Of a stretch of 64,000 bases of DNA, positions 44,162 to 53,320 are shown piece by piece. The first letter of the stretch is position 1. Each line of letters begins with the position of its first letter. The DNA comes from Shewanella saliphila (GTDB lineage Bacteria > Pseudomonadota > Gammaproteobacteria > Enterobacterales > Shewanellaceae). The notes under the pieces are model-generated. The model searched no databases. It worked only from the letters and a program-made list of their open reading frames with translations, and was not told where the DNA came from. The position numbers and the translations under genes were made by a program. The stretch is taken from the NCBI RefSeq assembly GCF_014648295.1, contig NZ_BMQV01000006.1, forward strand, positions 1-64,000. The letters run 5' to 3'.

Positions 44162-45040
44162 ATGAACCCATATTTAGATAACATCAGCAAAGCAACATCA
44201 TTTAACACCGTTAAGTTAGGGCTAAGCTTGGGTGTGGTATGCGCCCTGGGGTTAAGCTCTGCTAACGCCAATAGTGAAGAAGCCAATGCGATTCAAGTCA
44301 GTGCAAGCCAGGTCAATGGCGCGGTAAGCCAAGCAAGATTATTGGATGCGCCTGCGAGCGCCGACAATGAAACCCAAGTAGCAGCACTGCATCAACAAGC
44401 TAAGTTATTAACTGCTACCGCTGATAGCAGTTCAAAAGTGACCCGCGAACAACGTATGGCTGTCCATCAAAAAGCCGCAGCCACCCAAACAAGCCAACAG
44501 TTGCGAGCATTCGCTCAGCAAAACCAGGTCATTTATTATGACTTTTCATTTTATGATGCTCAAACGCGTTTATTTGAAGATTACGACTATGACGGGTTTT
44601 ATCAAACCTTTAGCGTGACCTTTGATGCTGACATCAACAGCAGTGGCGGTGACGTGCAAGCAGATGTATTTGCTGAGTTATATTTAAGCCAAAACGGTGG
44701 TCCGTGGATCCATTATTACTCGACCGATGTATTCACGCTAAATGCTGATTCAAGCTTTGATGATTATGAAGTATTAACCACTCTAGCTAACGGTTATCAA
44801 ACCGATCACTACGATGTGTTAATTGACTTATATGAGCTAGGTTATGCTGACCCTGTTGCCACCATCAGCAGTGATGATGTTGATTCATTGTATGCATTAC
44901 CGCTTGAAAGTGGCGATAGAGATACCGTATATATTGAAGAAGTCTATGTGGAAGAAGTACATGGCGGCGCGCTGTCTTGGTTAACGGTTAGCTTATTTGG
45001 CGCATTGGCATGGTGCCGTCGTTTGATGAACAAAAAATAA
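44162..45040 (+). CDS. Choice-of-anchor H family surface protein with GlyGly-CTERM-like tail
   Basis: 292 aa. A signal peptide (VKLGLSLGVVCALGLSSANA) is followed by a Gln/Ala-rich helical segment and a beta-rich domain (YYDFSFYDAQTRLFEDYDYDGFYQTFSVTFDADI in outline, VFAELYLSQNGGPW). The end has a Gly-Gly, a hydrophobic span and basic residues (HGGALSWLTVSLFGALAW, then CRRLMNKK). This tripartite tail resembles GlyGly-CTERM, the signal cut by rhombosortase before export through type II secretion. It matches the choice-of-anchor H family as I recall it. Function unknown. Confidence 0.7.
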   Translation: MNPYLDNISKATSFNTVKLGLSLGVVCALGLSSANANSEEANAIQVSASQVNGAVSQARLLDAPASADNETQVAALHQQAKLLTATADSSSKVTREQRMAVHQKAAATQTSQQLRAFAQQNQVIYYDFSFYDAQTRLFEDYDYDGFYQTFSVTFDADINSSGGDVQADVFAELYLSQNGGPWIHYYSTDVFTLNADSSFDDYEVLTTLANGYQTDHYDVLIDLYELGYADPVATISSDDVDSLYALPLESGDRDTVYIEEVYVEEVHGGALSWLTVSLFGALAWCRRLMNKK

Positions 45041-45137
45041 CGTAAACATCAGATTCATCTAGAGTAGAATTACGTTTTTTTGAAGTCCTCAGTTTTTTAC
45101 TTATTTTGATTTAAAAAATAAGTATTTAGGAGAGTGT

Positions 45138-45812
45138 ATGTTAGTAAAATTAAATTCATCGTTATTATGCGGTTGTTTATTAGGGGCGACTTTGTTGTCA
45201 GGCTGCCAATTACCTAATCCTTACACCGGCGAGTCTGAAAATGCTAAAGCGACCAATGGTGCCATTATTGGTGCCATTAGCGGTGCAGCCATAGGTGTGG
45301 CCTCATCAAGTAAAAGCGATCGCGGTAAAGGCGCATTAATTGGTGCTGCATCGGGTGCGGCCGTTGGCGGCGGTATTGGTTACTACATGGATGTACAAGA
45401 GGCTAAATTGCGTAAGCAGTTACAATCTACTGGTGTCAGCGTGACTCGTGATGGTGATAACATCATCCTTAACATGCCAAACGAAGTGACGTTTGCCGTT
45501 GACCAAACCGTGTTAAGCGAACGCGCTAAATCAGTCTTAAACAGCGTTGTGTTAGTGGCCAAAGAATACAGCGACACCCGCTTAAACGTGATTGGTTATA
45601 CCGACAGTTCGGGGTCTGAGTCATACAATCTACGTTTATCGCAAGTACGAGCCAGTGAAGTGGCGCAATACATCACTAGCCAGAATGTGAGTGGTTCACG
45701 TGTGTCATCAACCGGCATGGGCGAGTCAAACCCGATAGCGAGCAACAATACTGCCGATGGCCGTGCACAAAACCGCCGTGTTGAAATTGTATTAACACCG
45801 ATTGGTAAGTAA
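45138..45812 (+). CDS. OmpA-type peptidoglycan-binding lipoprotein
   Basis: 224 aa. A lipobox (GATLLSGC) is followed by a glycine-zipper segment (GAIIGAISGAAIGVASSS and GKGALIGAASGAAVGGGIGYYMD). The C-terminal OmpA domain (VTFAVDQTVLSERAKSVLNSVV, VIGYTDSSGSESYNLRLSQVRA, NRRVEIVL) carries the Asp and Arg that hold meso-diaminopimelate. It would tether the outer membrane to the cell wall, like YiaD/Pal-type proteins. It stands alone, followed by a terminator. Confidence 0.9.
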   Translation: MLVKLNSSLLCGCLLGATLLSGCQLPNPYTGESENAKATNGAIIGAISGAAIGVASSSKSDRGKGALIGAASGAAVGGGIGYYMDVQEAKLRKQLQSTGVSVTRDGDNIILNMPNEVTFAVDQTVLSERAKSVLNSVVLVAKEYSDTRLNVIGYTDSSGSESYNLRLSQVRASEVAQYITSQNVSGSRVSSTGMGESNPIASNNTADGRAQNRRVEIVLTPIGK

Positions 45813-45860
45813 CCAGAGCTCAGGTTAAGTAACACGCTTTAATCGTTTTACTGCTTAAAT

Positions 45861-45885
45861 AAAAAGCCATCGCAAGATGGCTTTT
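45861..45885. terminator. Terminator between the OmpA-like gene and xseA
   Basis: Stem AAAAGCCATC/GATGGCTTTT with a 4-nt loop, lying between convergent genes. Confidence 0.8.
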
Positions 45886-45911
45886 GTGTATCTAGGGTCT
45901 CGAGATTTGTT

Positions 45912-47252
45912 TTAGTTGCTCGATATTTTCGTCACGGTAGAAGTCACTTCACCGTGTTTTAAGCGGGTATGAATTTCATCTCCTAGTGTTAACTGCTGAG
46001 CATTTTCTATAACGTGTTTATTGGTGCTAGTGATTGAATAGCCGCGGCTCAATGTGGCCAAAGGGCTAACCGTATCAAGCTTGTGGGATGCTTGGGCAAC
46101 GCGTTCCGCTGCCTGTTTAAAGTAGTCGCTGCTGGCGTCGTTAAACCGCGCTGTTAAATACTGTAGGCGCTGTTTTTCTAATGTTAAGGTACTGGCCGGT
46201 GAACGTTGTTGTAAGCGGTTATGTAATTGCTGGTGGCGTAAGGTTAAGCGGCTCAATTTATGCTGTAAGGCATTTTCTAAGCGCATTTGCATCTCATCAA
46301 AACGTTGTTCAAATTGTTGCAGTTTACGTTGTGGCTCATGGCGCTGAAGCTGGTGACCTAACTGGCTTAAGCGTCCGCTTTTTTGTAATTGATAATGCTT
46401 CATCCCTTGCTGTAAGCGCGATAACAGCAACATAAGCTTTTCCGCTTTATTGCCTTTGTCTTTAGACAATAGCTCAGCACCTGCTGATGGCGTAGGGGCG
46501 CGAACGTCGGCAACATAGTCGCTGATGGTAGTATCTATTTCGTGGCCAACAGCACTAATAACCGGCAGAGCACTGTTGTAAATGGCATGCGCTAAATGTT
46601 CGCTGTTAAAGCACCATAAGTCTTCCAACGAGCCGCCACCTCGGGTTAGCAGTAATACATCCACTTCAAGGCGCTGGTTTGCTTTAGCAATGGCCTGGCA
46701 AATTAACTGGCTCGCCGCTGCGCCTTGTACTTGGGTTGGATAAACAATCACTTCAATTGATGGGTCGCGTCTGGCTAATACGTGCAATATGTCTCGAAGT
46801 GCAGCGCCCGTTGCCGAAGTAATCACACCAATGCGTTGAATGTTTTGGGGAATAGGGCGCTTTGTTTCTGTGGTAAATAAGCCTTCTGCGGCCAATTTGA
46901 GTTTTAACGCTTCAAATTCTTGCGCTAACAGACCGTCGCCAGCAGGTAGCATTGACTCTAATAGTAATTGATAGTCGCCACGAGGCTCGTAAACGCTGAT
47001 GGCGCCTTTAACTAACACTTGTTGACCATTAACGGGTTTAAAGCGTACCGATTGATTACGGCCCTTAAACATGGCACAACGTATTTGGGAACGGCTGTCT
47101 TTTAACGTGAGATACCAATGGCCAGAACTGGGTGAGGAAAAGTTTGAAATTTCACCATTTAACCAAATTTTACCTATTTGACCTTCAAGAATATGCCTGA
47201 CTTCGCCGTTTAATTGCGAAACAGTGTAAACATTGTTTTTTGTGGCACTCAT
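45912..47252 (-). CDS. xseA: Exodeoxyribonuclease VII large subunit
   Basis: About 446 aa. The N-terminal OB-fold ([31 protein letters not shown] in outline, [22 protein letters not shown]) is followed by the catalytic region ([69 protein letters not shown] in outline). A long coiled coil of Gln/Leu/Arg-rich helices that carries the small subunits completes it. It degrades single-stranded DNA from both ends. The start at 47252 has upstream GAGA; a second ATG at 47264 adds four residues. It diverges from guaB, as in E. coli. Confidence 0.95.
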   Translation of the reverse strand: MSATKNNVYTVSQLNGEVRHILEGQIGKIWLNGEISNFSSPSSGHWYLTLKDSRSQIRCAMFKGRNQSVRFKPVNGQQVLVKGAISVYEPRGDYQLLLESMLPAGDGLLAQEFEALKLKLAAEGLFTTETKRPIPQNIQRIGVITSATGAALRDILHVLARRDPSIEVIVYPTQVQGAAASQLICQAIAKANQRLEVDVLLLTRGGGSLEDLWCFNSEHLAHAIYNSALPVISAVGHEIDTTISDYVADVRAPTPSAGAELLSKDKGNKAEKLMLLLSRLQQGMKHYQLQKSGRLSQLGHQLQRHEPQRKLQQFEQRFDEMQMRLENALQHKLSRLTLRHQQLHNRLQQRSPASTLTLEKQRLQYLTARFNDASSDYFKQAAERVAQASHKLDTVSPLATLSRGYSITSTNKHVIENAQQLTLGDEIHTRLKHGEVTSTVTKISSN

Positions 47253-47370
47253 GAGTGTTCTCATTCTAAAGGTAATAAAAATCTATTTTCCATTTACCAA
47301 CTGTAATATGCAAGGTATAATCTCGCCGCAATATTTCACCTCAAATCCTACTTACTAGGGAGATGTTGCC

Positions 47371-48843
47371 ATGCTACGTTTACTGAAAGATGCACTAACC
47401 TTTGATGATGTGTTGTTGGTTCCTGCCCACTCGACCGTACTCCCTAATACCGCTGTCCTCAAAACTCGTTTAACGAATAAAATCGAATTGAATATTCCAC
47501 TTGTGTCTGCCGCTATGGACACAGTGACTGAATCTCGTCTTGCAATTGCTATCGCGCAAGAAGGTGGTTTAGGATTTATTCATAAAAACATGAGCATTGA
47601 GCAACAAGCCGAAGAAGTGCGTAAAGTAAAAAGCTACGAAGCAGGTATTGTTCAAGATCCTGTTACTGTAACCCCGACTACCAGCTTAACTGATTTACGT
47701 ATTTTAACTGAACGTAATGGTTTTGCCGGCTATCCAGTGGTGAATGATGCACACGAACTTGTGGGTATTATTACTGGTCGTGACGTGCGTTTTGTTACCG
47801 ATTGGAGCAAAACGGTTGCTGACATGATGACGCCAAAAGATCGTTTAGTGACAGTACCAGAAGGTACCAAATTAGACGAAGTGCAAAAGTTAATGCATTC
47901 ACACCGCATTGAAAAAGTGTTGGTGGTCAATGACAACTTTAAGCTTAAAGGCTTAATTACTGTAAAAGACTTCGAAAAAGCTGAGCGTAAGCCAAACGCA
48001 TGTAAAGACGAGTTAGGTCGTTTACGTGTCGGTGCTGCGGTTGGTGCTGGTGCAGGCAATGAAGAGCGTATTGATGCACTTGTTAAAGCAGGCGTAGATG
48101 TGCTGCTAATTGACTCATCTCACGGCCACTCTGAAGGCGTATTACAACGCATTCGTGATACTCGCGCTAAATATCCTGAGTTACAAATTGTTGGCGGTAA
48201 CGTTGCCACAGCTTCTGGCGCATTAGCGTTAGTCGAAGCAGGTGTTAACGCGGTTAAAGTGGGTATTGGTCCAGGTTCAATTTGTACAACCCGTATTGTA
48301 ACAGGTGTAGGTGTGCCGCAAATTACTGCAGTTTCTGATGCTGCTGAAGCCGTGCTTGCACTTGGCATTCCTGTGATTGCTGATGGCGGTATTCGTTTTT
48401 CTGGTGACTTAGCAAAAGCATTAGCAGCGGGTGCATCATGCATCATGGCAGGCTCTATGTTTGCCGGTACTGACGAAGCGCCTGGTGAGACTGAGCTTTA
48501 CCAAGGCCGTGCTTATAAGTCATACCGCGGTATGGGTTCATTGGGCGCAATGGGTCAAACCCAAGGTTCATCAGATCGTTATTTCCAAAGCGATAACGCC
48601 GCTGACAAATTAGTACCAGAAGGTATTGAAGGCCGCGTACCATACAAAGGCAAAATTAAAGAAATTATTCACCAACACATGGGCGGTTTACGTTCATGCA
48701 TGGGCTTAACAGGTTGTGCCACCATTAAAGATTTAAATGAAAAAGCACAGTTTGTAAAAGTCACTTCTGCCGGTATGGGTGAATCACATGTTCACGATGT
48801 GACCATTACCAAAGAAGCGCCAAATTACCGTTCAGGTTCATAA
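47371..48843 (+). CDS. guaB: Inosine-5'-monophosphate dehydrogenase
   Basis: 490 aa. It oxidises IMP to XMP, the first committed step of guanine nucleotide synthesis. The N-terminus is typical ([20 protein letters not shown]). Two CBS domains (about 93-205) sit inside the TIM barrel. The catalytic loop is [15 protein letters not shown], with the flap [10 protein letters not shown] near the end. It forms an operon with guaA, 92 bp downstream, although a hairpin lies between them. Confidence 0.98.
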   Translation: MLRLLKDALTFDDVLLVPAHSTVLPNTAVLKTRLTNKIELNIPLVSAAMDTVTESRLAIAIAQEGGLGFIHKNMSIEQQAEEVRKVKSYEAGIVQDPVTVTPTTSLTDLRILTERNGFAGYPVVNDAHELVGIITGRDVRFVTDWSKTVADMMTPKDRLVTVPEGTKLDEVQKLMHSHRIEKVLVVNDNFKLKGLITVKDFEKAERKPNACKDELGRLRVGAAVGAGAGNEERIDALVKAGVDVLLIDSSHGHSEGVLQRIRDTRAKYPELQIVGGNVATASGALALVEAGVNAVKVGIGPGSICTTRIVTGVGVPQITAVSDAAEAVLALGIPVIADGGIRFSGDLAKALAAGASCIMAGSMFAGTDEAPGETELYQGRAYKSYRGMGSLGAMGQTQGSSDRYFQSDNAADKLVPEGIEGRVPYKGKIKEIIHQHMGGLRSCMGLTGCATIKDLNEKAQFVKVTSAGMGESHVHDVTITKEAPNYRSGS

Positions 48844-48852
48844 TTTTTGTGA

Positions 48853-48876
48853 GGGCGACGTTTGTCGCCCTTTTGT
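48853..48876 (+). terminator. Hairpin between guaB and guaA
   Basis: Stem GGGCGAC/GTCGCCC with TTTTGTT downstream. The short T-tract suggests partial termination within the guaBA unit. Confidence 0.6.
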
Positions 48877-48935
48877 TAATCGCATTGTGGCCTATGTGTT
48901 GGCCATGGCATTTAATCAATTTGTAAAGGTTACCC

Positions 48936-50513
48936 ATGATTAATATTCATGATCATAAGATTTTGATCCTCGATTTTGGTTCTCAGTACACTCAACTTAT
49001 TGCCCGCCGTATTCGTGAAATTGGCGTGTATTGTGAGTTATGGGCGTGGGATGTAAGCGAAGCACAAATTCGTGAGTTTGCTCCAAACGGCATTATTTTA
49101 GCGGGCGGCCCTGAAAGCGTCACAGCTGATCATTCTCCACGTGCACCAGAATATGTATTTACCGCAGGCGTCCCCGTTTTGGGCATTTGTTATGGCATGC
49201 AAACCATGTCTGAGCAGCTTGGCGGTAAAGTGATTCAAGGCGTAGGCGAGGGCGAGTTTGGTTATGCTCAAATCGAACTGCAAACCACTTCTGCACTGTT
49301 CAAAAGCATTGAAGATGCCGTAAGTGCAGACGGTAAGCCATTACTTGACGTATGGATGAGCCACGGTGATAAAGTCTCGGTGATCCCAGAAGGTTTTGTG
49401 ACTGTTGCTAAAACCGCAACCTGTCCTTTTGCGGCAATGGCCAACGAAGAAAAACGCTTTTACGGCGTACAATTTCACCCAGAAGTGACCCACACTCGTC
49501 AAGGTCAACGCATGCTTGAGCATTTTGCGTTAGACATTTGTGGCTGTGAAGCTAACTGGAAACCCTCATCAATTATCGAAGATGCTATTGAGCGTTTAAA
49601 GCAACAAATTGGCGATGATGAAGTGATTTTAGGCCTCTCAGGTGGGGTGGATTCATCAGTTGTGGCGATGTTATTACATCGTGCTATTGGCGATAAACTT
49701 ACTTGTGTGTTTGTCGACAACGGTTTATTGCGTTTAAACGAAGCCGATCAAGTATTAGAAATGTTTGGCGATCATTTTGGACTGAACATTGTTCATGTCG
49801 ATGCTGAAAGCCGTTTCTTAGATGCGATGGCAGGCGAAGCTGAGCCAGAAGCCAAACGTAAAATCATTGGCCGCGTGTTTGTTGAAATCTTCGATGAAGA
49901 ATCTAAAAAATGCGTTAATGCGAAATGGTTAGCTCAAGGCACTATTTACCCAGATGTGATTGAGTCTGCAGGCAGTGCAACCGGTAAAGCGCATGTGATT
50001 AAGTCGCACCATAACGTAGGCGGTTTGCCTGACGATATGAAACTAGGTTTAGTTGAGCCGTTACGTGAGTTATTTAAAGATGAAGTGCGTAAGATTGGTT
50101 TAGAACTTGGTCTACCTTACAACATGCTTTATCGTCACCCGTTCCCAGGGCCAGGTCTTGGTGTACGCGTTCTTGGCGAAGTGAAAAAAGAATACTGTGA
50201 CTTGTTACGTCGTGCTGATGCTATCTTCATTGAAGAATTGCATAATGCAGACTTATACAACAAAGTCAGCCAAGCATTTACGGTATTTTTACCGGTACGT
50301 TCAGTGGGTGTGATGGGCGATGGTCGTAAATATGATTGGGTTGTGTCGCTTCGCGCGGTAGAAACTATCGACTTTATGACCGCACATTGGGCGCACTTAC
50401 CGTACGACTTTTTGGGTCGAGTATCGAACCGCATCATTAATGAAATCGATGGTATTTCTCGTGTGGTTTACGATATTTCAGGTAAGCCACCGGCAACGAT
50501 TGAATGGGAATAA
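48936..50513 (+). CDS. guaA: GMP synthase (glutamine-hydrolysing)
   Basis: 525 aa. The N-terminal class I amidotransferase domain has nucleophile Cys in GICYGMQTM and catalytic His/Glu in HPEVTHT. The ATP-pyrophosphatase domain has the P-loop [15 protein letters not shown]. The C-terminal dimerisation domain includes [15 protein letters not shown] and ends in PPATIEWE. It amidates XMP to GMP. It is followed by a terminator. Confidence 0.98.
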   Translation: MINIHDHKILILDFGSQYTQLIARRIREIGVYCELWAWDVSEAQIREFAPNGIILAGGPESVTADHSPRAPEYVFTAGVPVLGICYGMQTMSEQLGGKVIQGVGEGEFGYAQIELQTTSALFKSIEDAVSADGKPLLDVWMSHGDKVSVIPEGFVTVAKTATCPFAAMANEEKRFYGVQFHPEVTHTRQGQRMLEHFALDICGCEANWKPSSIIEDAIERLKQQIGDDEVILGLSGGVDSSVVAMLLHRAIGDKLTCVFVDNGLLRLNEADQVLEMFGDHFGLNIVHVDAESRFLDAMAGEAEPEAKRKIIGRVFVEIFDEESKKCVNAKWLAQGTIYPDVIESAGSATGKAHVIKSHHNVGGLPDDMKLGLVEPLRELFKDEVRKIGLELGLPYNMLYRHPFPGPGLGVRVLGEVKKEYCDLLRRADAIFIEELHNADLYNKVSQAFTVFLPVRSVGVMGDGRKYDWVVSLRAVETIDFMTAHWAHLPYDFLGRVSNRIINEIDGISRVVYDISGKPPATIEWE

Positions 50514-50540
50514 CCCAAGCGGATTAACCCTCGGTTCTAC

Positions 50541-50568
50541 AAAAAAGACGCTGCGGCGTCTTTTTTAT
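50541..50568 (+). terminator. Terminator after guaA
   Basis: Stem AAAAAGACGC/GCGTCTTTTT with a T-tract, 28 bp after the stop. Confidence 0.85.
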
Positions 50569-50609
50569 TTGGTAGAATAGAAAGCATAAACTTTACCTAG
50601 GTTAATAGT

Positions 50610-51200
50610 GTGACAGATACTCCAAAGGCAGAACGCCCAAGCGACCCTTGGTTACATTCCAATGTTGATAATGACATCAAAAATACCGAAATAGATCGTG
50701 CCCAGTTAGCCATTGATGAAAAGTGGATGCGGGTAGCGATGCAGCTTGCTGAGCAAGCGGAGCTAAAAGGTGAAGTCCCGGTCGGGGCGGTATTGGTAAA
50801 AGATGATGTGATGATAGCCAGCGGATTTAATTTAAGCATTTTAAATCACGATCCTACCGCTCATGCAGAAATGGAATGCATTCGCCAAGCCGGTAAAGTG
50901 CTCGAAAACTATCGTATGTTAGGTACAACCCTGTATGTGACGTTAGAGCCGTGTTCAATGTGTGCTGGCGCAATGGTGCATAGCCGTATTGAACGGGTGG
51001 TTTATGGTGCAGAGGATTTAAAAACAGGTGCCGCGGGGAGCGTGATTAATTTATTACAACATCCGGCGTTTAATCATCAGCTAGCGGTCAGTGCTGGTAT
51101 ATTAGCCGATGACTGCGCGGCGCAGCTAAGTGCGTTTTTTAAACGTAGACGAGCTGAAAAAAAAGCCCTTAAACAGTTAGCTAAACAGCAAACTGATTAA
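50610..51200 (+). CDS. tadA: tRNA-specific adenosine deaminase TadA
   Basis: 196 aa. It deaminates A34 of tRNA-Arg(ACG) to inosine. The zinc and catalytic motifs are HAEMECIR (His and catalytic Glu) and PCSMCAGAMVHSRI (two Cys ligands). The fold start is WMRVAMQLAEQAELKGEVPVGAVLV. About 38 N-terminal residues precede the normal start of the domain; they begin at GTG and are polar, so the true start may be further inside. The position after guaA and before mltF/purL fits the E. coli neighbourhood. Confidence 0.95.
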   Translation: MTDTPKAERPSDPWLHSNVDNDIKNTEIDRAQLAIDEKWMRVAMQLAEQAELKGEVPVGAVLVKDDVMIASGFNLSILNHDPTAHAEMECIRQAGKVLENYRMLGTTLYVTLEPCSMCAGAMVHSRIERVVYGAEDLKTGAAGSVINLLQHPAFNHQLAVSAGILADDCAAQLSAFFKRRRAEKKALKQLAKQQTD

Positions 51201-51279
51201 AGACTTTTTGATGAATACCCGCAGATTAGCATTCGCTTAGCAGGGACCCAATAGCGTGTAATGAGTGAACAGACTTAAA

Positions 51280-51405
51280 TTAAGTTTCTGTTTGAACAAG
51301 TAAAAAATGAGCGCGTTGACGATTTTGAATGCGGTTTTTTTGCACCTTAAGCATCACACGGCGGCGTGACACCATGTTGCTCATTATTCTTCTTCTCATA
51401 CCCAT
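51280..51405 (-). CDS. Possible 41-aa arginine-rich small protein
   Basis: A 41-codon frame, MGMRRRIMSNMVSRRRVMLK continuing to FLLVQTET, preceded by GAGG four bases before the ATG. It carries about nine Arg and two Lys in its first 31 residues. It lies in the 325-bp gap between tadA and mltF. The start context is good and the composition is unlike a random AT-rich frame, but there is no family I recognise. It could also be chance. Confidence 0.3.
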   Translation of the reverse strand: MGMRRRIMSNMVSRRRVMLKVQKNRIQNRQRAHFLLVQTET

Positions 51406-51525
51406 ACCTCAATCATTATTGCAGTGTGAAATAGTGTAACGATAAGCCATCGCTCATCGTAGAACCGTCATAATATTTTTTCAAAACCGACAATGCAATG
51501 GTTTATTAAGAAAGATCAACAGGCC

Positions 51526-52962
51526 TTAAGGTTGCTGCGCAGACACATTGGTATTTATTGGTGCTTCTTCTGCAATCACTTCAATGCTGTCGTTTTCTTC
51601 AATCATTTCCATTTGTTTAGTTTGGTTATCTACCCAAACTAGGGTGTCGTAATAACGACGAATGCTGTCAACATAGTGTACCGCTTCACTGCCGCGTGCA
51701 TAACCATATCGGGTTTGTTTGTAGTATTTTGATTGTTGTAATAGCGGCAATACTTTTTTCACGTCTCGCCAAGCGCTAGGGTCCATGCCCATTGATTCGG
51801 TTAAGCGGCGCGCATCTTCAACATGGCCCAAACCGATATTATAAGCGGCCAACGCAAACCATACCCGCTGTGAGTCGGCAATCGATTCTGGCAAGCGGTC
51901 TAACATATCTTTTAAATAAAATGCTCCGCCACGGATACTTTGTTCTGCATCTAAACGGTTATCCACCCCCACATAAGAGGCTGTAGGTCGAGTCAGCATC
52001 ATCATGCCGCGAACGCCAGTAGGGGAGCGAGCCGTTGGGTTCCAGTGCGACTCTTGATAGCTCGCAGCCGCGAGCTTACGCCAATCTAGTTCGCCAGCGT
52101 ACTCTTCAAACATGCCGCGATATTCTGGCAAAATATTGTCAATAGCACGGATAAAGGCGCGGGTATCGACATAATCAAAACGTTTTACATGGCCAAAGTA
52201 TTTTTCGTTTAAGTGCTCAAGCGTGCCAGCGCGTTTCTCTTTGTGCCAAAAAGCCAAAAGCTGACTCATTAAACGGTCACTTTCTTTTGGCGGCAACAAC
52301 CAAACCACTTCCACTTTTTCTTCTAAAATCATCCCTGCGCGTAATTCAGGTAAAAAACGCTGATTGATCAGCAGACTGTTTGAGTCAGAAATTGTGTAGT
52401 TCAATTCACCTTTGGCAATCAGGGCAAATAGCTCTTCATTATCTTTATCGCTGACCTGGTTCCACATCAATTCAGGATAATCTTTTTGCAATTGAGTCAG
52501 GGTATTTACCGACGATGAATTGGCCATCACGGTGATTTCACCCGACAAGGTACCAATATCTTTAGGCTCAGGTGTGCCTTCTTTGTACACCAATACTTGG
52601 TTAACTTTATATAAGGTAGGCCCAAGTTTAAATTGCTGGCTGCGATTGGGGGTTTTGGCAATACCTGCCGCAATAATGTCGATATCGTTATCTTTTAACG
52701 CTTTAAATAAGGCTTTACGATCGGTGTAAGGGATCATCTCTAATGGCAGCGATAAATAGTCAGCAAAACGCTGAGCCATTTCAAAGTCAAAACCGGTTTC
52801 ACCTAATTCAGAATTAAGGTAAATCTGCGGGCCATACAAGGTGCCAACTTTCAAAACACTGCGCTTTTGTGCAGGCGCAGCAATATCGACCTGTTGAATA
52901 TCAACTGGCTGACAGGCGCTTAAAATGGCACAAAGTAGAATAATGAATAAGGTTTTGATCAT
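51526..52962 (-). CDS. mltF: Membrane-bound lytic transglycosylase F
   Basis: 478 aa. A lipobox (LLCAILSAC) makes it an outer-membrane lipoprotein. Residues about 38-270 form a periplasmic solute-binding (SBP_bac_3) domain ([34 protein letters not shown] in outline). Residues about 290-450 form an SLT domain with the catalytic Glu in [21 protein letters not shown]. It cleaves peptidoglycan glycan strands. It diverges from purL, the E. coli arrangement. Confidence 0.95.
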   Translation of the reverse strand: MIKTLFIILLCAILSACQPVDIQQVDIAAPAQKRSVLKVGTLYGPQIYLNSELGETGFDFEMAQRFADYLSLPLEMIPYTDRKALFKALKDNDIDIIAAGIAKTPNRSQQFKLGPTLYKVNQVLVYKEGTPEPKDIGTLSGEITVMANSSSVNTLTQLQKDYPELMWNQVSDKDNEELFALIAKGELNYTISDSNSLLINQRFLPELRAGMILEEKVEVVWLLPPKESDRLMSQLLAFWHKEKRAGTLEHLNEKYFGHVKRFDYVDTRAFIRAIDNILPEYRGMFEEYAGELDWRKLAAASYQESHWNPTARSPTGVRGMMMLTRPTASYVGVDNRLDAEQSIRGGAFYLKDMLDRLPESIADSQRVWFALAAYNIGLGHVEDARRLTESMGMDPSAWRDVKKVLPLLQQSKYYKQTRYGYARGSEAVHYVDSIRRYYDTLVWVDNQTKQMEMIEENDSIEVIAEEAPINTNVSAQQP

Positions 52963-53090
52963 ATTTATTAACTGGTTATCTTAAGTTGTATCGTTAATGT
53001 TCACGAAAGTTATACGAGAAAAACGAGTTTAATACTGTCGAATAGCCTTTAAATATGTAGGGGTAGGCGTTATTTTTCGCATACTTTATC

Positions 53091-53110
53091 AGGTGTTTTG
53101 CAAAACGCCT
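53091..53110. promoter_or_regulatory. 20-bp palindrome between mltF and purL
   Basis: AGGTGTTTTG/CAAAACGCCT is an inverted repeat matching at 9 of 10 pairs, about 210 bp before purL and 130 bp before mltF. It is a candidate operator in the shared divergent promoter region (52963-53320). It does not fit the PurR consensus (ACGCAAACGTTTGCGT) closely, so the regulator is unknown. Confidence 0.35.
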
Positions 53111-53320
53111 AGGCTTGTACAAAAAAACGCCACAAAATGTACTGTTATTGCTCAAATGTAAAGTTACCATACTATTCACTGTAGCATTCATCGCTGGGGA
53201 TATTTTCTCTATCAGGAAACACTGTTTTCACCCGTGCTCGAGCGTGATTTGTATGGTGCAATTCCCTATAATAGCGCCAATTCTGACCCTCCTATATAAA
53301 TTATAAGGTGAATAGACGTG

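Noticed and set aside
53091..53110. PurR box for purL
   Set aside because: The palindrome lacks the central CGTTTGCG pattern of the PurR operator, so it is listed only as an unassigned palindrome.
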